64,000 nucleotides of DNA, taken from Actinomycetota bacterium. GTDB lineage: Bacteria; Actinomycetota; Actinomycetes; S36-B12; GCA-2699445. Within the stretch, counting starts at the first letter, position 1, and each line of letters opens with the position of its first letter. The notes beneath the pieces are model-generated. The model was not told where the DNA came from. It did not search any database and was given only the letters and a program-made list of their open reading frames with translations. Where the stretch lies: positions 1-64,000 of the forward strand of contig JAPOIY010000012.1 in assembly GCA_029978705.1 (NCBI GenBank), given 5' to 3'. Both the position numbers and the translations under genes were made by a program. This document shows positions 29,971 through 42,859 of the stretch, in pieces.

Positions 29971-30732
29971 TCAGCCCAGGAGCCGCGTCCGCAGAGCGGC
30001 GACCTCGTCCTGCGACACCCCCAGGCCCTGGCTCACGTAGGCGTCCCATGAGCCGTGCGCGGACAGGACCTCGTCCCGGCTCGCCTCCAGGTACTGCGGG
30101 AACACCGAGACCGCGCGCTCCATACCGGTGACGTCCATCCCCTGCGCGGCCAGCTTGTCGCGGTACGGGGCGAACAGCGCCAGCACCTCGGGTCCGCTGC
30201 GCAGGTAGTCGGCCATGACGTCCGCCCACGGCACGCCGACGGCGGTCAGTGTCACCGCCACCACCCAACCCGTGCGGTCCTTGCCGGCGGTGCAGTGCAC
30301 CAGTGTGGCGCCTTCGTCGGCCGTGGCCAGGTGCCGCAGCACGGTTCCGGTGGCCGTGCGGGCGCTGTCGAGGGTGACGAAGGAGCGGTAGCCGGACTCG
30401 AAGATCTCATGCAGCCGGTCGGGGTCCAAGGCGCTGTGGTCGCCGTTGAGGGCGGCCTTCGCGATCGCCCCCAGGGACGCCGCCCCCGCATCGGGTTCGT
30501 CGGCCAGGACGTCCGCCTCGAGAAGTGTCATTCCGGCCGCCAGGGCGACGGGTTGCCGCTCCCGCTCCTCACGGGTACGCAGGTCGATGGCATGGCGCAC
30601 CCCCGCCGCCTCCAGGGCGGCCGTATGCGTCGCGTCGCGGGGGAGCGCTGACCGCAGCAGGACCCCGGACCGCAGCAAGCGGCCGTCCTCGGTGCGCAGG
30701 CCGCCCACGTCACGGCCGTTGGGCAGCGTCAT
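29971..30732 (-). CDS. Tyrosine phosphatase family protein (PtpB/IphP-like)
   Basis: A 253-residue cysteine-based phosphatase. The P-loop is 'LVHCTAGKDRTGWV' (~residues 153-166), the HCxxGKDRTG form found in bacterial tyrosine/dual-specificity or phosphoinositide phosphatases such as mycobacterial PtpB. N-terminal 'NGRDVGGLRTEDGRLLRSG' is a family signature. It has no signal peptide and is probably cytosolic. It is coupled to the ABC-2 permease by a one-base overlap (TGATG), so it is in that operon, although a direct functional link is not obvious. Confidence 0.9.
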   Translation of the reverse strand: MTLPNGRDVGGLRTEDGRLLRSGVLLRSALPRDATHTAALEAAGVRHAIDLRTREERERQPVALAAGMTLLEADVLADEPDAGAASLGAIAKAALNGDHSALDPDRLHEIFESGYRSFVTLDSARTATGTVLRHLATADEGATLVHCTAGKDRTGWVVAVTLTAVGVPWADVMADYLRSGPEVLALFAPYRDKLAAQGMDVTGMERAVSVFPQYLEASRDEVLSAHGSWDAYVSQGLGVSQDEVAALRTRLLG

Positions 30733-31505
30733 CACGACGTCCAGCGGAACGTGCGGTGCACGACGAAGCCGCCCGCCAGAGCCCAGACCACGAGGATGGC
30801 CATACTCGTGACCACTACACCGAGGTCGCCGGTCGCCATGGCGGCGCGCAGGCCGTCCGCCAATGCCGCCGACGGCAGGCACGACACGAGCGTCGCCAAC
30901 GGTTCGGGGAACCGGCTCGCGGGCACGATCACCCCGCCCCCGAGCAACAGCAGCAGATAGATGGCGTTGGCCAGCGCCAGGGTCGCCTCGGCGCGCAGCA
31001 CCCCGGCCAGCGCGAAGCCCCACGCGGCGAATGCCGCGGTCCCCAGGATGACCACGGGGACGGCGCCCCAGGTCATCGGGTCCGGCGACCATCCCAGGAT
31101 CAGGCCGAGGATCGCGATGACGGCCAGCTGGATGACCTGGACGCCCAGCACGGCCAGCACCTTCGCGCTCAGCAGTCCCACGCGCGACAGGGGAGTGGTG
31201 CCCAGGAACTTGATCGCCTCACCGCGCCGGTCGAACCCCGTCGAGATGGCCAGCGCGGTGAACGCGCTGGACATGACCGCCAGCGCCATGATGCTCGGCA
31301 CCAGCAGGTCCAGCTTCGCGGTGCGGCCCACCACGCCCAGGGATACGACGTCGGTGAGGCTCAGAGCCAGCAACAGGACGACGGGGATGATCAGAGTGAG
31401 CAGGATCTGCTCGCCGTTGCCCATCAGCAGGCGCCACTCCAGCGCCGCCTGGGAGCGGATCACGGCCGCCGTGGGCGCGGCGCGGCCGACCGGGGCCAGA
31501 CTCAT
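30732..31505 (-). CDS. ABC-2 type transporter permease
   Basis: A 257-residue membrane protein with about six helices ('ILLTLIIPVVLLLALSL', 'LVPSIMALAVMSSAFTALAI', 'VQVIQLAVIAILGLILGW' and others), typical of ABC-2 export permeases. It overlaps the ATPase gene by four bases, so the two form one exporter. The substrate is unknown. Homologous pairs lie between cta and suf genes in mycobacteria, so this pair is ancestral to the locus rather than acquired. Confidence 0.92.
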   Translation of the reverse strand: MSLAPVGRAAPTAAVIRSQAALEWRLLMGNGEQILLTLIIPVVLLLALSLTDVVSLGVVGRTAKLDLLVPSIMALAVMSSAFTALAISTGFDRRGEAIKFLGTTPLSRVGLLSAKVLAVLGVQVIQLAVIAILGLILGWSPDPMTWGAVPVVILGTAAFAAWGFALAGVLRAEATLALANAIYLLLLLGGGVIVPASRFPEPLATLVSCLPSAALADGLRAAMATGDLGVVVTSMAILVVWALAGGFVVHRTFRWTS

Positions 31506-32473
31506 CGGGCCACCTCGCCGTCGTCTGTTGGGGTGTCGACCCCGGGCTGCTTCGCCTCAGCCGTGATGTCCAGGAAGACCTGCTCGAGGTCGCGCTGCTG
31601 CAGCGTCAACGCCGACGCCATCACACCGCGCTCGGCGCACCATGCGGTGACGGCGGCCATCGTGGCGGGCTCGATGCGTTCGCCGGTGAGGCGGTACGAG
31701 CCGGGCGGCTCCTCGCGCAACTCGAAGCCCGACGGTAGCGCGCGCAGGAGAGCCTGGCGGTCCAGGTGCGGCGACGCGATGAAGCGCAGGGTCTGGCCGT
31801 CGGGGTCGGCGGTGAGGTCGGCGACGGTGCCGCTGGCGACGCACCGCCCCGCGCTGATGATCACGAGGTGGTCGGACAACTGCTCGGCCTCTGCCATCGC
31901 GTGAGTGGACAGCAGGACGGTGGCGCCGGCGTCGCGCGCGTCCGTGACCAACTGCCAGACCTCGCGTTTGGTGGCCGGGTCGAGCCCCGCCGTGGGCTCG
32001 TCGAGCATCAGGAGCCGGGGCCGTCCCACCATCGCGCAGGCCAACTTGACGCGCTGCTGCTCGCCCCCGCTCATCCGGCGGAACGTCGTCCGGCCCAGCC
32101 CGGTCAGACTCAGGCGCTCCAACAACTCGGGCACGTCCCACGGCTCGGCGTAGAACCGGGCGACATGGCTGACGGCCTGGCTCGCGGTGGCCCCCGCCGA
32201 CACCCCGCCGCGCTGCAGCATGACCCCGACCTCGGCGCGTTGGTGGGCGGTGCGGCGCCACGGGTCGCGGCCGAGGACCCGAACCTCCCCGGAGTCGGCG
32301 CGCTGCAGTCCCGCGCAGATCTCGATGGCGGTGGTCTTGCCCGCCCCGTTGGGCCCCAGCAGGCCGGTGATGCGCCCCTCGGGCACCGTGCACGTCAGTC
32401 CCGCCAGCGCCCGGGTGTCCCCGAAGCTCTTGGCGACGTCGGTGAGCACGATCGCGCCAGGGGGAGGGGTCAC
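31502..32473 (-). CDS. ABC transporter ATP-binding protein
   Basis: A 323-residue ABC ATPase with Walker A 'GLLGPNGAGKTTAIEI' (~residues 38-53), signature 'MSGGEQQRVKLA', Walker B 'LLMLDEPTAG' and H-loop 'STHAMAE'. The C-terminal ~90 residues form the accessory domain common in ABC-2 (DrrA-like) exporters. The GTG at 32473 is selected because TACACT sits six bases upstream and the conserved domain begins at once; the upstream ORF extension has no homology. It drives the adjacent permease. Confidence 0.94.
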   Translation of the reverse strand: MTPPPGAIVLTDVAKSFGDTRALAGLTCTVPEGRITGLLGPNGAGKTTAIEICAGLQRADSGEVRVLGRDPWRRTAHQRAEVGVMLQRGGVSAGATASQAVSHVARFYAEPWDVPELLERLSLTGLGRTTFRRMSGGEQQRVKLACAMVGRPRLLMLDEPTAGLDPATKREVWQLVTDARDAGATVLLSTHAMAEAEQLSDHLVIISAGRCVASGTVADLTADPDGQTLRFIASPHLDRQALLRALPSGFELREEPPGSYRLTGERIEPATMAAVTAWCAERGVMASALTLQQRDLEQVFLDITAEAKQPGVDTPTDDGEVAR

Positions 32474-32479
32474 CCACCA

Positions 32480-32485
32480 AGTGTA
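32480..32485 (-). promoter_or_regulatory. -10-like hexamer for leaderless ABC operon
   Basis: TACACT (minus strand) ends six bases before the GTG of the ATPase gene; same spacing as at terC, uvrA, phaZ and the HD gene. Confidence 0.5.
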
Positions 32486-32632
32486 GGCGCGGCCGGGCAG
32501 GCGCCCGAGTGTGGCGGAGGTCGCAGTCACGCCCGGGTTACGACTGCATCTCGCCTGTTTCCCGCGCCCGCCAGGGGGGACGACGCGGATTGAGCCCGGC
32601 ATTCGGGCCGCAGCACAACTGAGAGAGGAACC

Positions 32633-32806
32633 ATGGCAACCACCACCCCCCCCGTCCCCAGCGACATCGAGAGCGGACGGCACTCGGGGACGGTGGCAGC
32701 GCCGACCGCGGGCACCGCGCCCGCCGCGCCGACCTTCGCCGGCCTGTTCGGCCGCTTCCTGACCGGCTACGCCGCCGTCGCCCCCGTCAGCCCCAGCCTG
32801 CGCTGA
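32633..32806 (+). CDS. 57-residue ORF of unknown function
   Basis: This ORF is below the size cutoff of the supplied track. The ATG has a strong ribosome-binding site (GAGAGAGGAACC) and the reading frame ends 18 bp before a perfect 38-bp palindrome, so it looks like a complete monocistronic unit. The product begins 'MATTTPPVPSDIESGRHSG', then an Ala/Pro/Thr linker, then a short hydrophobic/aromatic segment 'FAGLFGRFLTGYAAVAPV' and an Arg end. That segment is too weak for a sure membrane helix. It is divergent from an ABC exporter. No homology is recognised; it could be a small membrane-associated or secreted peptide. Confidence 0.5.
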   Translation: MATTTPPVPSDIESGRHSGTVAAPTAGTAPAAPTFAGLFGRFLTGYAAVAPVSPSLR

Positions 32807-32824
32807 CCCCCCGCGCACGCCCCC

Positions 32825-32862
32825 GACTGCAGACCTGCCCCGTACGGGGCAGGTCTGCAGTC
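32825..32862. terminator. 38-bp perfect palindrome, probable bidirectional terminator
   Basis: Arms GACTGCAGACCTGCCCC and GGGGCAGGTCTGCAGTC flank GTAC, giving 17 perfect base pairs. It lies between the convergent 57-codon ORF and the HD-domain gene. There is no strong U-tract on either side, which is usual for terminators in high-GC actinobacteria. Because it is fully symmetrical it would serve both strands. Confidence 0.75.
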
Positions 32863-32921
32863 ATGTAGCGGGAGTTCTGTGGGTTGCGGGGAGTTCTGCG
32901 GTGACCGACCGAAACCGGCAC

Positions 32922-33587
32922 TCAGTCGGAGTCCTCGGTGCCGATCGCTGCCGCGGACTTACCGGGGGGCTGCCACGACGTTGCGAGCACCCGCTGGACC
33001 ATCGGAACGAACGTCTCGATCGGCTCGCTGTCGTAGTCCGGGTCGAACGACACTTCGTCGTACCGGGCGCAGAACTCCGCGGTCTGATCGAAGTAGGGAC
33101 TGTTGCGGAACTCGTCGCGGACATCGGGATCCAGGCCCACGTTCGCGGCGTAGAAGTGGGTCTGGAACACCGGATGGTGCTTGAGCATCCAGTAGTTGCC
33201 TTCGCTGATGAACGGATGCAGGATCCCGGCGATCACCTCGCCGTGGTTGATGGGCCCCAGCGCCTCGCCCACGTCATGCAGCAGCGTCACCACCACATAC
33301 TCTTCGTCGCGCCCGTCGCGTAGCGCCCGCGTCGCGGCCTGCAGGGAGTGGGTCTTGCGGTCCACGGGATACGCCTCATCTCCGCCCAGGCTGTCCAGCA
33401 GTCCCAACAGCAGGTTCGGCAGGTTCGCGAGATTGGTCTCGTGGACCTCCTGCAACACCGCGAAGTCGTCCGGCGTCATGTCGTCCATCCGGTGGAAGTA
33501 CATGTGCCCCGGCGCGGCGTGCGGGTGGGGCAGATCGTTGAGAAGTTCGTGGTCGGCGGGGTTGTCCAGGGAGGGGCTGTCGCTCAC
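32922..33587 (-). CDS. HD-domain protein (putative phosphohydrolase/oxygenase-like)
   Basis: A 221-residue cytosolic protein with an HD-type metal-binding fold. Candidate ligands are 'DRKTHSLQAATRAL' (His ~81), 'TLLHDVGEALG' (HD, ~104-105), 'NHGEVIAGILHPF' and 'MLKHHPVFQTHFY'. The His-rich order also recalls myo-inositol-oxygenase-like members of the HD superfamily. The substrate is unknown. The GTG start has TAAGGT six bases upstream. It is divergent from the HNH gene and convergent on the palindrome. Confidence 0.75.
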   Translation of the reverse strand: MSDSPSLDNPADHELLNDLPHPHAAPGHMYFHRMDDMTPDDFAVLQEVHETNLANLPNLLLGLLDSLGGDEAYPVDRKTHSLQAATRALRDGRDEEYVVVTLLHDVGEALGPINHGEVIAGILHPFISEGNYWMLKHHPVFQTHFYAANVGLDPDVRDEFRNSPYFDQTAEFCARYDEVSFDPDYDSEPIETFVPMVQRVLATSWQPPGKSAAAIGTEDSD

Positions 33588-33593
33588 GGCTCC

Positions 33594-33599
33594 ACCTTA
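33594..33599 (-). promoter_or_regulatory. -10-like hexamer for leaderless HD-domain gene
   Basis: TAAGGT (minus strand) ends six bases before the GTG of the HD-domain gene, the recurrent leaderless arrangement. Confidence 0.45.
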
Positions 33600-33659
33600 G
33601 GTGTTGCCGGCGCCGGTCGTAGTCGCCGGGACTGTCGGACCCTCGTGGTCGGATGAGAC

Positions 33660-35285
33660 ATGGCAGTGGAGGTGGAGTTCGGGATCCCGGGGTGGCCCGG
33701 GCGGCCTCCTCGCCGGCAGGAGCGGGTGGGGTGGTCGGCGGCAGACAGTGCGGTGGTGGCCGCGTTCGGGCAACGGGTGTGGCGGGAGGCGCGACCGGCG
33801 TGGACCCAGTCCGGCTGGTGGGCCGCCGATCTGCGCCCGGAGGTGCGCGAGATGACGTTGCTGACGCCGGGTCCTGACCTGCAGCAGCGACTGGTGGACT
33901 TGGTTGCCGCGGACCGGGCTCGTGGTTACCGGCTGGGGGAGTGCCCGCACCCGCACTATGCGCCCAACATCCAGGAACGGGTGGGAGTGCCGGGTTCGCC
34001 GTGTGCGTGCCAGGTGGTGCTGGTGGCCGCCTGGGCGGCGGTGGCGTCCTGGACCGCAGCAGAGGCCGACCAGATGGTGGTGGAGGTGGCCGGTGCCACC
34101 TCGGTGGAACAGGTCCTGGTAGCGGAGCGGCCCGAGCTGGGAGTGGTGTGCGACCCGGCGGTCGAGGAGTTGGCTCCCGCGCTGCGGGTGTCCCCGGCGG
34201 GGGCCCGCTACCGGTTGGACGGACTGCGCCGCATCGCGGGCCTTCCGCGGTTGCAGGCGGCGGTGCGCTGCGGCTCGGTGTGGGCCTGGCAGGCGCATGT
34301 GGTGGCCACCGATCTGCGTCACCTGCCCCACTCCGATCAGGTGCGTGTGGTCGACCAGTTGCTGGACCGGGTCGAGCGGCGCCGTGACCAGGGGCTGCGG
34401 GAGTGGACTCTGACCGACCTGCGTGTCCAGGCCAAACGCATCGCGGCGCGTCTAGATCTGGACCTGACCGCCCGCCGCCGGGACTGCCACGCCCGTCGTG
34501 GGGTGCGGCTGCGTCTGCATGGTCAGGGGTTCGCCACCGTGGCCGCGGACCTGACCGACGACATTGCCACCCGCATCTTCAACCGCCTCACGGCGGTCGC
34601 GGCCGGGGTTGCTGCCGACAGCGACGATCCCGACGACGTCGGGGTGCCGCGCACCCTGGAGCAGCGTCGTGCCGACGTGTTCACCGACCTGCTGCTCGGC
34701 GACACGGGCGGAGTGGCCAGCCGCCCGGGCGGTAGCCACGAGTGCTCACGTCCGGGCATGCCGGGTGGTGGGGAGGTGGCGGTGGTCGTCGACGTAGCCA
34801 CGCTGCTGACCCTGGGCGAGACTCCCGCCGAGATCCCCGGCTGCGGCCCCGTGCCCGCTCAGATCGCCCGGCAGTTGGCAGCGGACCTGCCGTGGCGGGC
34901 GTGGCTGACCCGTACCTCGGCCGCTGGCACCCAGGTCGTGGCCACCAGCCCCACCACGTACCGGCCTCCGGCGGGTCTGGCTCGGCTGATCCGCGCCCGG
35001 GAACCCCACTGCCGTATGCCCGGGTGCCGTACCCGCGCTGTTGACCTGGACCACGTCACCCCCTTCCCCCGCGGCCTCACCACCGAAGCGAACCTCGGAC
35101 CCCTCTGTCGCCGCCACCACGTCCTGAAGACCCACTTGCGGTGGCGCGCAAAGATCACTACCGACAGTCACGACCCCCCAGTGCCGGAGCCCGACCCCCT
35201 CACGTGGACCTGGACCACCCCCGCTGGCATCACGTACACCGACCAGCCCGCACCACCCCTCGATTGTGCACCGCCCCCGATTTAG
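33660..35285 (+). CDS. DUF222/13E12-type protein with C-terminal HNH endonuclease
   Basis: A 541-residue protein typical of the actinobacterial DUF222 (13E12 repeat) family. It has a long helical N-terminal region (~residues 60-330, 'EEPLARLRVSPAGA'-like helices rich in Ala/Arg/Val) followed by an HNH nuclease. The motif is complete: 'HCRMPGC', 'DLDHVTPF' (first His), 'EANLGPLCRRHHVLKTH' (Asn, then His), with Cys pairs for zinc. The family is multicopy and patchily spread, and is regarded as mobile or selfish. It ends 14 bp before sufR and carries the sufR promoter in its 3' end. Its target site is unknown. Confidence 0.88.
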   Translation: MAVEVEFGIPGWPGRPPRRQERVGWSAADSAVVAAFGQRVWREARPAWTQSGWWAADLRPEVREMTLLTPGPDLQQRLVDLVAADRARGYRLGECPHPHYAPNIQERVGVPGSPCACQVVLVAAWAAVASWTAAEADQMVVEVAGATSVEQVLVAERPELGVVCDPAVEELAPALRVSPAGARYRLDGLRRIAGLPRLQAAVRCGSVWAWQAHVVATDLRHLPHSDQVRVVDQLLDRVERRRDQGLREWTLTDLRVQAKRIAARLDLDLTARRRDCHARRGVRLRLHGQGFATVAADLTDDIATRIFNRLTAVAAGVAADSDDPDDVGVPRTLEQRRADVFTDLLLGDTGGVASRPGGSHECSRPGMPGGGEVAVVVDVATLLTLGETPAEIPGCGPVPAQIARQLAADLPWRAWLTRTSAAGTQVVATSPTTYRPPAGLARLIRAREPHCRMPGCRTRAVDLDHVTPFPRGLTTEANLGPLCRRHHVLKTHLRWRAKITTDSHDPPVPEPDPLTWTWTTPAGITYTDQPAPPLDCAPPPI

Positions 35286-35293
35286 GCAACAAT
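35264..35293 (+). promoter_or_regulatory. Candidate promoter of the suf operon
   Basis: TTGTGC (35264-35269), an 18-bp spacer and AACAAT (35288-35293) lie six bases before the sufR GTG, predicting a leaderless mRNA. The -35 lies within the 3' end of the HNH gene, and the -10 sits inside the SufR palindrome. Confidence 0.5.
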
Positions 35294-35300
35294 GGCGTTG
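35287..35300 (+). promoter_or_regulatory. SufR operator CAAC-N6-GTTG
   Basis: CAACAATGGCGTTG is an exact match to the CAAC-N6-GTTG palindrome described for Streptomyces SufR (from memory of the literature). Its last base is the first base of the sufR GTG, so repressor binding would cover the predicted -10 and transcription start. This supports autoregulation of the operon by SufR in response to Fe-S status. Confidence 0.8.
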
Positions 35301-35994
35301 TGAAAATCGCCGACCCCGCTCCGGTCACCACCAGTGCCCGGATGCGCGTGGCCCGTTCCCTGTTGGTGGACGGCCCGGCGACCGCGCCGCAACTGGCTGA
35401 GCGTCTCGGGATGACCCCGGCCGGGGTGCGGCGCCACCTGGACTCCCTGGAAGCGGAGGGGCTCCTCACCGCCGGGGAGCGCCCCGCGTTCGGGCCAGCC
35501 CCCACCCGCGGCCGGGGTCGCCCGCCCAAGGTCTACTCCGTCACCGAAGCCGGTCGCGACACCTTCGACAACTCCTACGACGATCTGGCGATGGCCGCCC
35601 TCCGGTTCCTGCAGGACACCGGCGGCCCCGACGCCGTCGCGGCGTTCGCCCAACGCCGGGCCGAGGACCTCGAACGCCACTACCTGCCGCTCTTGGCGAC
35701 CGCAAGCGACCCCCGGGAGCGCGCCGGCATCCTCGCCGAGGCCATGTCCGCCGACGGCTACGCCGCCGCGGCCAGCGACGCACCCGGAGGCATCCCCGCC
35801 CTGCAGATCTGCCAGCACAACTGTCCGGTCGCCCACGTCGCCGCACAGTTCCCCGTCCTCTGTGAAACCGAAACCGAAGCCATGGCCCGACTCGTCGGAG
35901 CCAACGTCACTCGACTGGCCACCATCGCCCACGGCGACGGTGTCTGCACCGCCGTGGTGTCCACCCCAGACACCGCCGAGGAGAGGAACCCCCG

Positions 35995-35998
<4 letters not shown>
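35300..35998 (+). CDS. sufR: Fe-S-sensing transcriptional repressor SufR
   Basis: A 232-residue ArsR/DeoR-like winged-helix regulator. The HTH is at residues ~15-62 ('[27 protein letters not shown]'), with a wing '[15 protein letters not shown]'. The C-terminal cluster site has Cys in '[21 protein letters not shown]' (CX3C-X12-C), as in other SufR proteins that bind a [4Fe-4S] cluster. With the cluster bound it represses suf; loss of the cluster derepresses it. The GTG at 35300 is chosen from the operator/promoter and HTH position. It overlaps sufB by four bases. Confidence 0.93.
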
Positions 35999-38477
<2,479 letters not shown>

Positions 38478-38481
<4 letters not shown>

Positions 38482-39604
38482 CCGCGGTCAGCGACCACCT
38501 GAACGACATCGCCGCCAGTTTCGACGAGAACGCCTTCCCGGTCCCCACCGGCCGCGAGGAATCGTGGCGTTTCACCCCGATGCGCCGCCTGCGGGGGCTG
38601 CACGTCGGCGCCGAGTCCCGCGGCGGGGTCACCTACCGCAGCGACAGCGGTGCGGAGTTCGTGCAGCGCGTGCCGCGAGGCGACGCCGCGCTCGCGCCAG
38701 CCGCTGCGCCCACCGACCGCGTGTCGGCCATCGCGTGGACGGCCTTCGACGAGGCCGCCGTCATCACGGTCCCGGACGGCGCGGTCGTGGATGAGCCGAT
38801 CCGCGTCACTGTCGCCGCCGCCGGCCAGCCTCACGCCTTCGGCCAGATCGTCGTGAACCTCGGCGCCCACTCCCGCAGCACCGTCGTCATCGACCACACC
38901 GGCTCCGGCGCATACGCCGGCGATGTCACCGTTCGTGCCGGCGACGGCGCTGAGGCCACGGTCGCCGTGCTGCAGCAGATGGCCGACGACGCGGTGCTCG
39001 TGGGCCACGTGCGCGCGGTGGTGGGGCGCGACGCCGTGGTGCGCTGCGTGGCCGTCACCCTCAGCGGCGACGTGGTCCGCCTGTCCAGCAGCGTGCAGTA
39101 CGACGCCCCCGGCGGGGACGCTCAGATGCTGGGCGCCTTCTTCGCCGGGGCCGGGCAGCATCAGGAGCACCGGCTCTTCGTCGACCACAGTGCCCCCAAC
39201 TGCCGCAGCGACGTCACGTACAAGGGAGCGCTGGCGGGCGCCAAAGCCCACACCGTGTGGATCGGCGACGTCCTCATCCGCGCCAGCGCCACCGGCACCG
39301 AGACCTACGAGACCAACCGCAACCTGGTGCTGACCGAAGGCGCCCGGGCCGACTCCGTGCCCAACCTCGAGATCGAGACCGGCGAGGTCGCCGGCGCGGG
39401 TCACGCCGCCGCTACCGGGCGTTTCGACGACGAGCAACTGTTCTACCTGCAGTCCCGCGGCATCCCCGCCGACGAGGCCCGCCGTCTCGTCGTGCGAGGC
39501 TTCTTCGCCGACATCGTGCGCCGCATCGGCGTGCCCGAGGTGGAGGACGCCCTCATGGCCAGCGTCGACGCCGAACTGACCGGCACCCTGCCCGGGGGTG
39601 GAGT

Positions 39605-39608
<4 letters not shown>
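38478..39608 (+). CDS. sufD: Fe-S cluster assembly protein SufD
   Basis: A 376-residue SufD, paralogue and partner of SufB in the SufBC2D scaffold. The N-terminal '[18 protein letters not shown]' and C-terminal core '[30 protein letters not shown]' are family signatures; the latter closely repeats the SufB C-terminus. It overlaps sufB and the Rieske gene by four bases each, which implies translational coupling and stoichiometric expression. Confidence 0.96.
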
Positions 39609-42004
<2,396 letters not shown>

Positions 42005-42005
<1 letters not shown>

Positions 42006-42460
42006 TGGATGTCGAGTCGATGTACCAGGAAGTGATCCTGGACCACTACCGCAACCCCCACGGCCGAGGCCTGCGCGACCCGTTCGACGCCGAGGTGTTC
42101 CACGTGAACCCCACCTGCGGCGACGAGATCACGCTGCGGGTCACCCTCGGGGACGGTGACGTCATCGAAGACGTGTCCTACTGGAACCAGGGCTGCTCCA
42201 TCAGTCAGGCCAGCGCCTCCGTTCTCTTCGACGAGGTGGTGGGCAAGACCGTGCCGGAAGCACTCGCCACCCTCGACGCCTTCGTCGAGCTCATGCACAC
42301 CAAGGGCCAGGCTGAACCCGACGAGGACATCCTGGGGGACCTCGTGGCCTTCAGTGGAGTCGCCAAGTACCCGGCCCGCGTCAAGTGCGCCCTACTGTCC
42401 TGGATGGCCATGCGGGACGCCGTCGAGAACGCCCAGAAGGAGGAACCCGGCCATGAGTGA
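42005..42460 (+). CDS. sufU: Sulfur-transfer/scaffold protein SufU
   Basis: A 151-residue SufU of the IscU-like fold, a zinc-dependent sulfur acceptor that partners SufS in Gram-positive bacteria. The three Cys ligands occur in 'NPTCGDEI' (with Asp), 'QGCSISQAS' and 'VKCALLSW'. 'ILDHYRNPHGRG' is the N-terminal signature. The ~20-residue insertion distinguishing SufU from IscU is present ahead of the third Cys. It overlaps sufS by one base and the next gene by eight. Confidence 0.95.
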
Positions 42461-42776
42461 GACGACTGTGGCAAGCGACGAAGACGTCATGGAGGCCATG
42501 CGTGACGTGGTCGACCCGGAACTGGGGATCAACGTCGTGGACCTGGGCCTGGTGTACGGCGTCACCGTCGACCCCGACAACAAGGCGATCATCGACATGA
42601 CGCTGACCTCCGCGGCGTGTCCCCTGACCGACGTCCTGGAGGATCAGACCCGCGCCGCCCTCGACGGCATCGTCGATGAGCACGTCATCAACTGGGTGTG
42701 GATGCCGCCGTGGGGCCTGGACAAGATCACCGACGACGGCCGCGAGATGCTGCGCGCCCTCGGCTTCAACGTCTGA
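42453..42776 (+). CDS. sufT: SufT/MIP18 family (DUF59) Fe-S assembly factor
   Basis: A 107-residue DUF59 protein. The core 'VMEAMRDVVDPELGINVVDLGLVYGV' and 'TLTSAACPLTDVLEDQ' with the conserved Cys are the MIP18/PaaD/SufT signatures. Such proteins aid maturation of Fe-S targets. It is the last gene of sufRBD-Fd-CSUT and is followed 20 bp later by a small hairpin. Confidence 0.94.
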   Translation: MSETTVASDEDVMEAMRDVVDPELGINVVDLGLVYGVTVDPDNKAIIDMTLTSAACPLTDVLEDQTRAALDGIVDEHVINWVWMPPWGLDKITDDGREMLRALGFNV

Positions 42777-42796
42777 GGGCGCCGGGTAACCACAGC

Positions 42797-42812
42797 TGAC
42801 CTTTTCAGGTCA
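42797..42812 (+). terminator. Small hairpin after sufT
   Basis: TGACCT-TTTC-AGGTCA is a perfect 6-bp inverted repeat 20 bp past the sufT stop and 47 bp before the protease ATG. It may end the suf transcript. Being short and symmetric, it could instead be an operator for the protease gene. Confidence 0.4.
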
Positions 42813-42859
42813 TCATGGAGGCACGCGCCGCCACCGGCGCCCTGACCCGAGGATGCAGC

